Assembly (NCBI GenBank): GCA_964057225.1
Contig: OZ059899.1
Coordinates: 19,786,501-19,850,500 of the forward strand
DNA length: 64,000 bases
Reading direction: 5' to 3'
From: Auanema rhodensis
Taxonomy: Eukaryota; Nematoda; Chromadorea; Rhabditida; Rhabditidae
Below are positions 50,193-63,179 of this stretch, piece by piece. A program made the position numbers and the translations under genes. Below the pieces are notes generated by a model. That model saw only the letters and a list, made by a program, of their open reading frames with translations, did no database searches and was not told where the DNA came from. Each line of letters begins with the position of its first letter. Positions within the stretch are counted from its first letter, which is position 1.

Positions 50193-53100
50193 TTTTTAAG
50201 CTAGCGCAAATCTGATAACACAGATCGACGCAGCTTGAAAATCCGCATCGAATGCACTATACTACATTGAGAAACGCTTAATACAAAAATTAGTTATGAT
50301 CGTTTGAAAAAAGATGCATTAGTGTATGTTGAGTTTCCATGTACACTCAACATTGCTTCCAAAAACATTTTGACAAAAATTTTTCCGAAAAATTTCAAAA
50401 TAATTTCGCAAAAAGTAGATGTTTTTAGATTCCTTTTTTCACGGCAAAGACGATGGACAAAGTTATTCAACGAAAAAATTAATTCTGCAGGGTGAAAATC
50501 GAGGATATAAGTGTGAACTTATATCAGTTGATATCTTGGTGCATTTTTAAGCTAGCGCAAATCTGATAACACAGATCGACGCAGCTTAAAAATCCGCATC
50601 GAATGCACTATACTACATTGAGAAACGCTTAATACAAAAATTAGTTATGATCGTTTGAAAAATGATGCATTAGTGTATGTTGAGTTTCCATGTACACTCA
50701 ACATAGCTTCCAAAAACATTTTGACAAAAATTTTTCCGAAAAATTTCGAAAAAATTTCGCAAAAAGTAGATGTTTTTAGATTCCTTTTTTCAAGGCAAAG
50801 ACGATGGACAATGTTATTCAACGAAAAAATTATTTCTGCAGGGTGAAAATCGTGGATATAAGTGTGAACTTATATCAGTTGATATCTCGGTGCATTTTTA
50901 AGCTAGCGCAAATCTGATAACACAGATCGACGCAGCTTGAAAATCCGCATCGAATGCACTATACAACATTGAGAAACGCTTAATACAAAAATTAGTTATG
51001 ATCGTTTGAAAAATGATGCATTAGTGTATGTTGAGTTTCCATGTACACTCAACATTGCTTCCAAAAACATTTTGACAAAAATTTTTCCAAAAAATTTCGA
51101 AAAAATTTCGCGAAAAGTAGATGTTTTTAGATTCCTTTTTCCAAGGCAAAGACGATGGACAATGTTATTCAACGAAAAAATTATTTCTGCAGGGTGAAAA
51201 TCGAGGATATAAGTGTGAACTTATATCAGTTGATATCTCGGTGCATTTTTAAGCTAGCGCAAATCTGATAACACAGATCGACGCAGCTTGAAAATCCGCA
51301 TCGAATGCACTATACTACATTGAGAAACGCTTAATACAAAAATTAGTTATGATCGTTTGAAAAAAGATGCATTAGTGTATGTTGAGTTTCCATGTACACT
51401 CAACATTGCTTCCAAAAACATTTTGACAAAAATTTTTCCGAAAAATTTCAAAATAATTTCGCAAAAAGTAGATGTTTTTAGATTCCTTTTTTCACGGCAA
51501 AGACGATGGACAAAGTTATTCAACGAAAAAATTAATTCTGCAGGGTGAAAATCGAGGATATAAGTGTGAACTTATATCAGTTGATATCTTGGTGCATTTT
51601 TAAGCTAGCGCAAATCTGATAACACAGATCGACGCAGCTTAAAAATCCGCATCGAATGCACTATACTACATTGAGAAACGCTTAATACAAAAATTAGTTA
51701 TGATCGTTTGAAAAATGATGCATTAGTGTATGTTGAGTTTCCATGTACACTCAACATAGCTTCCAAAAACATTTTGACAAAAATTTTTCCGAAAAATTTC
51801 GAAAAAATTTCGCAAAAAGTAGATGTTTTTAGATTCCTTTTTTCAAGGCAAAGACGATGGACAATGTTATTCAACGAAAAAATTATTTCTGCAGGGTGAA
51901 AATCGTGGATATAAGTGTGAACTTATATCAGTTGATATCTCGGTGCATTTTTAAGCTAGCGCAAATCTGATAACACAGATCGACGCAGCTTGAAAATCCG
52001 CATCGAATGCACTATACAACATTGAGAAACGCTTGATACAAAAATTAGTTATGATCGTTTGAAAAATGATGCATTAGTGTATGTTGAGTTTCCATGTACA
52101 CTCAACATTGCTTCCAAAAACATTTTGACAAAAATTTTTCCGAAAAATTTCAAAATAATTTCGCAAAAAGTAGATGTTTTTAGATTCCTTTTTTCACGGC
52201 AAAGACGATGGACAAAGTTATTCAACGAAAAAATTAATTCTGCAGGGTGAAAATCGAGGATATAAGTGTGAACTTATATCAGTTGATATCTTGGTGCATT
52301 TTTAAGCTAGCGCAAATCTGATAACACAGATCGACGCAGCTTAAAAATCCGCATCGAATGCACTATACAACATTGAGAAACGCTTAATACAAAAATTAGT
52401 TATGATCGTTTGAAAAATGATGCATTAGTGTATGTTGAGTTTCCATGTACACTCAACATTGCTTCCAAAAACATTTTGACAAAAATTTTTCCAAAAAATT
52501 TCGAAAAAATTTCGCGAAAAGTAGATGTTTTTAGATTCCTTTTTCCAAGGCAAAGACGATGGACAATGTTATTCAACGAAAAAATTATTTCTGCAGGGTG
52601 AAAATCGAGGATATAAGTGTGAACTTATATCAGTTGATATCTCGGCGCATTTTTAAGCTAGCGCAAATCTGATAACACAGATCGACGCAGCTTGAAAATC
52701 CGCATCGAATGCACTATACTACATTGAGAAACGCTTAATACAAAAATTAGTTATGATCGTTTGAAAAAAGATGCATTAGTGTATGTTGAGTTTCCATGTA
52801 CACTCAACATTGCTTCCAAAAACATTTTGACAAAAATTTTTCCGAAAAATTTCAAAATAATTTCGCAAAAAGTAGATGTTTTTAGATTCCTTTTTTCACG
52901 GCAAAGACGATGGACAAAGTTATTCAACGAAAAAATTAATTCTGCAGGGTGAAAATCGAGGATATAAGTGTGAACTTATATCAGTTGATATCTTGGTGCA
53001 TTTTTAAGCTAGCGCAAATCTGATAACAAAGATCGACGCAGCTTAAAAATCCGCATCGAATGCACTATACTACATTGAGAAACGCTTAATACAAAAATTA

Positions 53101-55106
53101 GTTATGATCGTTTGAAAAATGATGCATTAGTGTATGTTGAGTTTCCATGTACACTCAACATAGCTTCCAAAAACATTTTGACAAAAATTTTTCCGAAAAA
53201 TTTCGAAAAAATTTCGCAAAAAGTAGATGTTTTTAGATTCCTTTTTTCAAGGCAAAGACGATGGACAATGTTATTCAACGAAAAAATTATTTCTGCAGGG
53301 TGAAAATCGTGGATATAAGTGTGAACTTATATCAGTTGATATCTCGGTGCATTTTTAAGCTAGCGCAAATCTGATAACACAGATCGACGCAGCTTGAAAA
53401 TCCGCATCGAATGCACTATACAACATTGAGAAACGCTTAATACAAAAATTAGTTATGATCGTTTGAAAAATGATGCATTAGTGTATGTTGAGTTTCCATG
53501 TACACTCAACATTGCTTCCAAAAACATTTTGACAAAAATTTTTCCAAAAAATTTCGAGAAAATTTCGCGAAAAGTAGATGTTTTTAGATTCCTTTTTCCA
53601 AGGCAAAGACGATGGACAATGTTATTCAACGAAAAAATTATTTCTGCAGGGTGAAAATCGAGGATATAAGTGTGAACTTATATCAGTTGATATCTCGGTG
53701 CATTTTTAAGCTAGCGCAAATCTGATAACACAGATCGACGCAGCTTAAAAATCCGCATCGAATGCACTATACTACATTGAGAAACGCTTGATACAAAAAT
53801 TAGTTATGATCGTTTGAAAAATGATGCATTAGTGTATGTTGAGTTTCCATGTACACTCAACATTGCTTCCAAAAACATTTTGACAAAAATTTTTCCGAAA
53901 AATTTCAAAATAATTTCGCAAAAAGTAGATGTTTTTAGATTCCTTTTTTCACGGCAAAGACGATGGACAAAGTTATTCAACGAAAAAATTAATTCTGCAG
54001 GGTGAAAATCGAGGATATAAGTGTGAACTTATATCAGTTGATATCTCGGTGCATTTTTAAGCTAGCGCAAATCTGATAACACAGATCGACGCAGCTTAAA
54101 AATCCGCATCGAATGCACTATACTACATTGAGAAACGCTTGATACAAAAATTAGTTATGATCGTTTGAAAAATGATGCATTAGTGTATGTTGAGTTTCCA
54201 TGTACACTCAACATTGCTTCCAAAAACATTTTGACAAAAATTTTTCCGAAAAATTTCAAAATAATTTCGCAAAAAGTAGATGTTTTTAGATTCCTTTTTT
54301 CACGGCAAAGACGATGGACAAAGTTATTCAACGAAAAAATTAATTCTGCAGGGTGAAAATCGAGGATATAAGTGTGAACTTATATCAGTTGATATCTCGG
54401 TGCATTTTTAAGCTAGCGCAAATCTGATAACACAGATCGACGCAGCTTAAAAATCCGCATCGAATGCACTATACTACATTGAGAAACGCTCAATACAAAA
54501 ATCAGTTATGATCGTTTGAAAAATGATGCATTAGTGTATGTTGAGTTTCCATGTACACTCAACATTGCTTCCAAAAACATTTTGACAAAAATTTTTCCGA
54601 AAAATTTCAAAATAATTTCGCAAAAAGTAGAAGTTTTTAGATTCCTTCTTTCAAGGCAAAGACGATGGACAATGTTATTCAACGAAAAAATTAATTCTGC
54701 AGGGTGAAAATCGAGGATATAAGTGTGAACTTATATCAGTTGATATCTCGGTGCATTTTTAAGCTAGCGCAAATCTGATAACACAGATCGACGCAGCTTA
54801 AAAATCCGCATCGAATGCACTATACTACATTGAGAAACGCTTGATACAAAAATTAGTTATGATCGTTTGAAAAATGATGCATTAGTGTATGTTGAGTTTC
54901 CATGTACACTCAACATAGCTTCCAAAAACATTTTGACAAAAATTTTTCCGAAAAATTTCGAAAAAATTTCGCAAAAAGTAGATGTTTTTAGATTCCTTTT
55001 TTCAAGGCAAAGACGATGGACAATGTTATTCAACGAAAAAATTATTTCTGCAGGGTGAAAATCGTGGATATAAGTGTGAACTTATATCAGTTGATATCTC
55101 GGTGCA
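50193..55106 (+). repeat. 10-mer HOR, copy C expanded to 14 monomers (144-157)
   Basis: The 10-mer order is kept but interrupted twice. Monomers 146-148 (TTTTTCCAAGG, TTCACGG, CATAGC) are an extra trimer, and monomer 153 is an extra TTTTTCCAAGG monomer. CTCGGCGC (about 52640) and AACAAAGATCG (about 53024) place the remaining monomers in register with copies A and B. It lacks GTTATTTAACG and CTACTTTGAG, and monomer 156 has AGAAG, so it is the more diverged copy. Confidence 0.85.
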
Positions 55107-57914
55107 TTTTTAAGATAGCGCAAATCTGATAACACAGATCGACGCAGCTTGAAAATCCGCATCGAATGCACTATACTACATTGAGAAACGCTTAATACAA
55201 AAATTAGTTATGATCGTTTGAAAAAAGATGCAGTAGTGTATGTTGAGTTTCCATGTACACTCAACATTGCTTCCAAAAACATTTTGATAAAAATTTTTCC
55301 GAAAAATTTCAAAATAATTTCGCAAAAAGTAGATGTTTTTAGATTCCTTTTTTCACGGCAAAGACGATGGACAAAGTTATTCAACGAAAAAATTAATTCT
55401 GCAGGGTGAAAATCGAGGATATAAGTGTGAACTTATATCAGTTGATATCTTGGTGCATTTTTAAGCTGGCGCAAATCTGATAACACAGATCGACGCAGCT
55501 TAAAAATCCGCATCGAATGCACTATACTACATTGAGAAACGCTTAATACAAAAATTAGTTATGATCGTTTGAAAAATGATGCATTAGTGTATGTTGAGTT
55601 TCCATGTACACTCAACATAGCTTCCAAAAACATTTTGACAAAAATTTTTCCGAAAAATTTCGAAAAAATTTCGCAAAAAGTAGATGTTTTTAGATTCCTT
55701 TTTTCAAGGCAAAGACGATGGACAATGTTATTCAACGAAAAAATTATTTCTGCAGGGTGAAAATCGTGGATATAAGTGTGAACTTATATCAGTTGATATC
55801 TCGGTGCATTTTTAAGCTAGCGCAAATCTGATAACACAGATCGACGCAGCTTGAAAATCCGCATCGAATGCACTATACAACATTGAGAAACGCTTAATAC
55901 AAAAATTAGTTATGATCGTTTGAAAAATGATGCATTAGTGTATGTTGAGTTTCCATGTACACTCAACATTGCTTCCAAAAACATTTTGACAAAAATTTTT
56001 CCAAAAAATTTCGAAAAAATTTCGCGAAAAGTAGATGTTTTTAGATTCCTTTTTCCAAGGCAAAGACGATGGACAATGTTATTCAACGAAAAAATTATTT
56101 CTGCAGGGTGAAAATCGAGGATATAAGTGTGAACTTATATCAGTTCATATCTCGGTGCATTTTTAAGCTAGCGCAAATCTGATAACACAGATCGACGCAG
56201 CTTAAAAATCCGCATCGAATGCACTATACAACATTGAGAAACGCTTGATACAAAAATTAGTTATGATCGTTTGAAAAATGATGCATTAGTGTATGTTGAG
56301 TTTCCATGTACACTCAACATTGCTTCCAAAAACATTTTGACAAAAATTTTTCCGAAAAATTTCAAAATAATTTCGCGAAAAGTAGATGTTTTTAGATTCC
56401 TTTTTTCAAGGCAAAGACGATGGACAATGTTATTCAACGAAAAAATTAATTCTCCAGGGTGAAAATCGAGGATATAAGTGTGAACTTATATCAGTTGATA
56501 TCTCGGTGCAATTTTAAGCTAGCGCAAATCTGATAATACAGATCGACGCAGCTTAAAAATCCGCTTCGAATGCACTATACTGCATTGAGAAACGCTTAAT
56601 ACAAAAGTTAGTTATGATCGTTTGAAAAATGATGCATTAGTGTATGTTGAGTTTCCATGTACACTCAACATTGCTTCCAAAAACATTTTGACAAAAATTT
56701 TTCCGAAAAATTTCAAAATAATTTCGCAAAAAGTAGATGTTTTTAGATTCCTTTTTTCAAGGCAGAGACGATGGACAATGTTATTCAACGAAAAAATTAA
56801 TTCTGCAGGGTGAAAATCGAGGATATAAGTGTGAACTTATATCAGTTGATATCTCGGTGCATTTTTAAGCTAGCGCAAATCTGATAACACAGATCGACGC
56901 AGCTTAAAAATCCGCATCGAATGCACTATACAACATTGAGAAACGCTTAATACAAAAGGTAGTTATGATGGTTTGAAAAATGATGCATTAGTGTATGTTG
57001 AGTTTCCATGTACACTCAACATTGCTTCCAAAAACATTTTGACAAAAATTTTTCCGAAAAATTTCAAAATAATTTCGCAAAAAGTAGATGTTTTTAGATT
57101 CCTTTTTTCAAGGCAGAGACGATGGACAATGTTATTCAACGAAAAAATTAATTCTGCAGGGTGAAAATCGAGGATATAAGTGTGAACTTATATCAGTTGA
57201 TATCTCGGTGCATTTTTAAGCTAGCGCAAATCTGATAACACAGATCGACGCAGCTTAAAAATCCGCATCGAATGCACTATACAACATTGAGAAACGCTTA
57301 ATACAAAAGTTAGTTATGATCGTTTGAAAAATGATGCATTAGTGTATGTTGAGTTTCCATGTACACTCAACATTGCTTCCAAAAACATTTTTACAAAAAT
57401 TTTTCCGAAAAATTTCAAAATAATTTCGCAAAAAATAGATGTTTTTAGATTCCTTTTTTCACGGCAAAGACGATGGACAAAGTTATTCAACGAAAAAATT
57501 ATTTCTGCAGGGTGAAAATCGTGGATATAAGTGTGAACTTATATCAGTTGATATCTCGGTGCATTTTTAAGCTAGCGCAAATCTGATAACACAGATCGAC
57601 GCAGCTTGAAAATCCGCATCGAATGCACTATACTACATTGAGAAACGCTTAATACAAAAATTAGTTATGATTGTTTGAAAAAAGATGCATTAGTGTATGT
57701 TGAGTTTCCATGTACACTCAACATTGCTTCCAAAAACATTTTGACAAAAATTTTTCCGAAAAATTTCAAAATAATTTCGCAAAAAGTAGATGTTTTTAGA
57801 TTCCTTTTTTCAAGGCAAAGACGATGGACAATGTTATTCAACGAAAAAATTAATTCTGCAGGGTGAAAATCGAGGATATAAGTGTGAACTTATATCAGTT
57901 GATATCTCGGTGCA
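55107..57914 (+). repeat. Mosaic monomers 158-165
   Basis: Monomer 158 starts like the next 10-mer copy but has several private changes (TAAGATAGC, GCAGTAGTG, TTGATAAAA). Monomers 160-161 are the TTTTTCCAAGG / CTCCAGGG pair with TTCATATCTC between them. From monomer 162, GCAATTTTAAGC heads and GGCAGAGACG bodies appear, which characterise the right end of the window. No tandem unit is complete here. Confidence 0.75.
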
Positions 57915-59669
57915 TTTTTAAGCTAGCGCAAATCTGATAACACAGATCGACGCAGCTTAAAAATCCACATCGAATGCACTACACTACATTGAGAAACGCT
58001 TGATACAAAAATTAGTTATGATCGTTTGAAAAATGATGCATTAGTGTATGTTGAGTTTCCATGTACACTCAACATAGCTTCCAAAAACATTTTGACAAAA
58101 ATTTTTCCGAAAAATTTCAAAATAATTTCGCGAAAAGTAGATGTTTTTAGATTCCTTTTTTCAAGGCAAAGACGATGGACAATGTTATTCAACGAAAAAA
58201 TTATTTCTGCAGGGTGAAAATCGAGGATATAAGTGTGAACTTATATCAGTTGATATCTCGGGGCATTTTTAAGCTAGCGCAAATCTGATAACACAGATCG
58301 ACGCAGCTTAAAAATCCGCATCGAATGCACTATACATCATTGAGAAACGCTTGATACAAAAATTAGTTATGATCGTTTGAAAAATGATGCATTAGTGTAT
58401 GTTGAGTTTCCATGTACACTCAACATAGCTTCCAAAAACATTTTGACAAAAATTTTTCCGAAAAATTTCAAAATAAATTCGCAAAAAGTAGATGTTTTTA
58501 GATTCCTTTTTTCAAGGCAAAGACGATGGACAATGTTATTCAACGAAAAAATTAATTCTGCAGGGTGAAAATCGAGGATATAAGTGTGAACTTATATCAG
58601 TTGATATCTCGGTGCAATTTTAAGCTAGCGCAAATCTGATAATACAGATCGACGCAGCTTAAAAATCCGCTTCGAATGCACTATACAACATTGAGAAACG
58701 CTTAATACAAAAATTAGTTATGATCGTTTGAAAAATGATGCATTAGTGTATGTTGAGTTTCCATGTACACTCAACATTGCTTCCAAAAACATTTTGACAA
58801 AAATTTTTCCGAAAAATTTCGAAAAAATTTCGCAAAAAGTAGATGTTTTTAGATTCCTTTTTTCAAGGCAGAGACGATGGACAATGTTATTCAACGAAAA
58901 AATTAATTCTGCAGGGTGAAAATCGAGGATATAAGTGTGAACTTATATCAGTTGATATCTCGGTGCATTTTTAAGCTAGCGCAAATCTGATAACACAGAT
59001 CGACGCAGCTTGAAAATCCGCATCGAATGCACTATACTACATTGAGAAACGCTTAATACAAAAATTAGTTATGATCGTTTGAAAAAAGATGCATTAGTGT
59101 ATGTTGAGTTTCCATGTACACTCAACATTGCTTCCAAAAACATTTTGACAAAAATTTTTCCGAAAAATTTCAAAATAATTTCGCAAAAAGTAGATGTTTT
59201 TAGATTCCTTTTTTCACGGCAAAGACGATGGACAAAGTTATTCAACGAAAAAATTAATTCTGCAGGGTGAAAATCGAGGATATAAGTGTGAACTTATATC
59301 AGTTGATATCTTGGTGCATTTTTAAGCTAGCGCAAATCTGATAACACAGATCGACGCAGCTTAAAAATCCGCATCGAATGCACTATACTACATTGAGAAA
59401 CGCTTATTACAAAAATTAGTTATGATCGTTTGAAAAATGATGCATTAGTGTATGTTGAGTTTCCATGTACACTCAACATAGCTTCCAAAAACATTTTGAC
59501 AAAAATTTTTCCGAAAAATTTCGAAAAAATTTCGCAAAAAGTAGATGTTTTTAGATTCCTTTTTTTAAGGCAAAGACGATGGACAATGTTATTCAACGAA
59601 AAAATTAATTCTGCAGGGTGAAAATCGAGGATATAAGTGTGAACTTATATCAGTTGATATCTCGGTGCA
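57915..59669 (+). repeat. 5-mer HOR of a new family, copy A (monomers 166-170)
   Basis: Private markers are AATCCACATCG with CTACACTAC (166), CTCGGGGC after 166, ATACATCATTG with AATAAATTCG (167), GCAATTTTAAGC with GGCAGAGACG (168), and CGCTTATTAC (170). All of them recur 1755 bp further on. Composition differs from the 5-mers at 28432 and 38961. Confidence 0.9.
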
Positions 59670-61424
59670 TTTTTAAGCTAGCGCAAATCTGATAACACAG
59701 ATCGACGCAGCTTAAAAATCCACATCGAATGCACTACACTACATTGAGAAACGCTTGATACAAAAATTAGTTATGATCGTTTGAAAAATGATGCATTAGT
59801 GTATGTTGAGTTTCCATGTACACTCAACATAGCTTCCAAAAACATTTTGACAAAAATTTTTCCGAAAAATTTCAAAATAATTTCGCGAAAAGTAGATGTT
59901 TTTAGATTCCTTTTTTCAAGGCAAAGACGATGGACAATGTTATTCAACGAAAAAATTATTTCTGCAGGGTGAAAATCGAGGATATAAGTGTGAACTTATA
60001 TCAGTTGATATCTCGGGGCATTTTTAAGCTAGCGCAAATCTGATAACACAGATCGACGCAGCTTAAAAATCCGCATCGAATGCACTATACATCATTGAGA
60101 AACGCTTGATACAAAAATTAGTTATGATCGTTTGAAAAATGATGCATTAGTGTATGTTGAGTTTCCATGTACACTCAACATAGCTTCCAAAAACATTTTG
60201 ACAAAAATTTTTCCGAAAAATTTCAAAATAAATTCGCAAAAAGTAGATGTTTTTAGATTCCTTTTTTCAAGGCAAAGACGATGGACAATGTTATTCAACG
60301 AAAAAATTAATTCTGCAGGGTGAAAATCGAGGATATAAGTGTGAACTTATATCAGTTGATATCTCGGTGCAATTTTAAGCTAGCGCAAATCTGATAATAC
60401 AGATCGACGCAGCTTAAAAATCCGCTTCGAATGCACTATACAACATTGAGAAACGCTTAATACAAAAATTAGTTATGATCGTTTGAAAAATGATGCATTA
60501 GTGTATGTTGAGTTTCCATGTACACTCAACATTGCTTCCAAAAACATTTTGACAAAAATTTTTCCGAAAAATTTCGAAAAAATTTCGCAAAAAGTAGATG
60601 TTTTTAGATTCCTTTTTTCAAGGCAGAGACGATGGACAATGTTATTCAACGAAAAAATTAATTCTGCAGGGTGAAAATCGAGGATATAAGTGTGAACTTA
60701 TATCAGTTGATATCTCGGTGCATTTTTAAGCTAGCGCAAATCTGATAACACAGATCGACGCAGCTTGAAAATCCGCATCGAATGCACTATACTACATTGA
60801 GAAACGCTTAATACAAAAATTAGTTATGATCGTTTGAAAAAAGATGCATTAGTGTATGTTGAGTTTCCATGTACACTCAACATTGCTTCCAAAAACATTT
60901 TGACAAAAATTTTTCCGAAAAATTTCAAAATAATTTCGCAAAAAGTAGATGTTTTTAGATTCCTTTTTTCACGGCAAAGACGATGGACAAAGTTATTCAA
61001 CGAAAAAATTAATTCTGCAGGGTGAAAATCGAGGATATAAGTGTGAACTTATATCAGTTGATATCTTGGTGCATTTTTAAGCTAGCGCAAATCTGATAAC
61101 ACAGATCGACGCAGCTTAAAAATCCGCATCGAATGCACTATACTACATTGAGAAACGCTTATTACAAAAATTAGTTATGATCGTTTGAAAAATGATGCAT
61201 TAGTGTATGTTGAGTTTCCATGTACACTCAACATAGCTTCCAAAAACATTTTGACAAAAATTTTTCCAAAAAATTTCGAAAAAATTTCGCGAAAAGTAGA
61301 TGTTTTTAGATTCCTTTTTCCAAGGCAAAGACGATGGACAATGTTATTCAACGAAAAAATTATTTCTGCAGGGTGAAAATCGAGGATATAAGTGTGAACT
61401 TATATCAGTTCATATCTCGGTGCA
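59670..61424 (+). repeat. 5-mer HOR, copy B (monomers 171-175)
   Basis: Monomers 171-174 match 166-169 in all markers. Monomer 175 keeps the CGCTTATTAC head and CATAGC of monomer 170 but has a TTTTTCCAAGG, GCGAAAAG body, so the 5-mer ends in a hybrid that also opens the next domain. Confidence 0.9.
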
Positions 61425-63179
61425 TTTTTAAGCTAGCGCAAATCTGATAACACAGATCGACGCAGCTTAAAAATCCGCATCGAATGCACTATACAACATT
61501 GAGAAACGCTTGATACAAAAATTAGTTATGATCGTTTGAAAAATGATGCATTAGTGTATGTTGAGTTTCCATGTACACTCAACATTGCTTCCAAAAACAT
61601 TTTGACAAAAATTTTTCCGAAAAATTTCAAAATAATTTCGCGAAAAGTAGATGTTTTTAGATTCTTTTTTTCAAGGCAAAGACGATGGACAATGTTATTC
61701 AACGAAAAAATTAATTCTCCAGGGTGAAAATCGAGGATATAAGTGTGAACTTATATCAGTTGATATCTCGGTGCAATTTTAAGCTAGCGCAAATCTGATA
61801 ATACAGATCGACGCAGCTTAAAAATCCGCTTCGAATGCACTATACAACATTGAGAAACGCTTAATACAAAAGTTAGTTATGATCGTTTGAAAAATGATGC
61901 ATTAGTGTATGTTGAGTTTCCATGTACACTCAACATTGCTTCCAAAAACATTTTGACAAAAATTTTTCCGAAAAATTTCAAAATAATTTCGCGAAAAGTA
62001 GATGTTTTTAGATTCTTTTTTTCAAGGCAAAGACGATGGACAATGTTATTCAACGAAAAAATTAATTCTCCAGGGTGAAAATCGAGGATATAAGTGTGAA
62101 CTTATATCAGTTGATATCTCGGTGCAATTTTAAGCTAGCGCAAATCTGATAATACAGATCGACGCAGCTTAAAAATCCGCTTCGAATGCACTATACAACA
62201 TTGAGAAACGCTTAATACAAAAGTTAGTTATGATCGTTTGAAAAATGATGCATTAGTGTATGTTGAGTTTCCATGTACACTCAACATTGCTTCCAAAAAC
62301 ATTTTGACAAAAATTTTTCCGAAAAATTTCAAAATAATTTCGCAAAAAGTAGATGTTTTTAGATATCTTTTTTCAAGGCAGAGACGATGGACAATGTTAT
62401 TCAACGAAAAAATTAATTCTGCAGGGTGAAAATCGAGGATATAAGTGTGAACTTATATCAGTTGATATCTCGGTGCATTTTTAAGCTAGCGCAAATCTGA
62501 TAACACAGATCGACGCAGCTTAAAAATCCGCATCGAATGCACTATACAACATTGAGAAACGCTTAATACAAAAGTTAGTTATGATCGTTTGAAAAATGAT
62601 GCATTAGTGTATGTTGAGTTTCCATGTACACTCAACATTGCTTCCAAAAACATTTTGACAAAAATTTTTCCGAAAAATTTCAAAATAATTTCGCAAAAAG
62701 TAGATGTTTTTAGATTCCTTTTTTCAAGGCAGAGACGATGGACAATGTTATTCAACGAAAAAATTAATTCTGCAGGGTGAAAATCGAGGATATAAGTGTG
62801 AACTTATATCAGTTGATATCTCGGTGCATTTTTAAGCTAGCGCAAATCTGATAACACAGATCGACGCAGCTTAAAAATCCGCATCGAATGCACTATACAA
62901 CATTGAGAAACGCTTAATACAAAAGTTAGTTATGATCGTTTGAAAAATGATGCATTAGTGTATGTTGAGTTTCCATGTACACTCAACATTGCTTCCAAAA
63001 ACATTTTTACAAAAATTTTTCCGAAAAATTTCAAAATAATTTCGCAAAAAATAGATGTTTTTAGATTCCTTTTTTCAAGGCAAAGACGATGGACAATGTT
63101 ATTCAACGAAAAAATTAATTCTGCAGGGTGAAAATCGAGGATATAAGTGTGAACTTATATCAGTTGATATCTCGGTGCA
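61074..63179 (+). repeat. Candidate 6-mer HOR, 2106-bp period (monomers 175-180)
   Basis: The order is TTTTTCCAAGG with TTCATATCTC tail (175), two GATTCTTTTTTTC monomers with CTCCAGGG (176, 177), GATATCTTTTTTC (178), a GGCAGAGACG monomer (179), and AAAAATAGATG (180). Monomers 181-182 then repeat the first two types, and TTCATATCTC recurs about 2106 bp later. Only one full unit is visible, so the period rests on the partial second copy. Confidence 0.65.
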
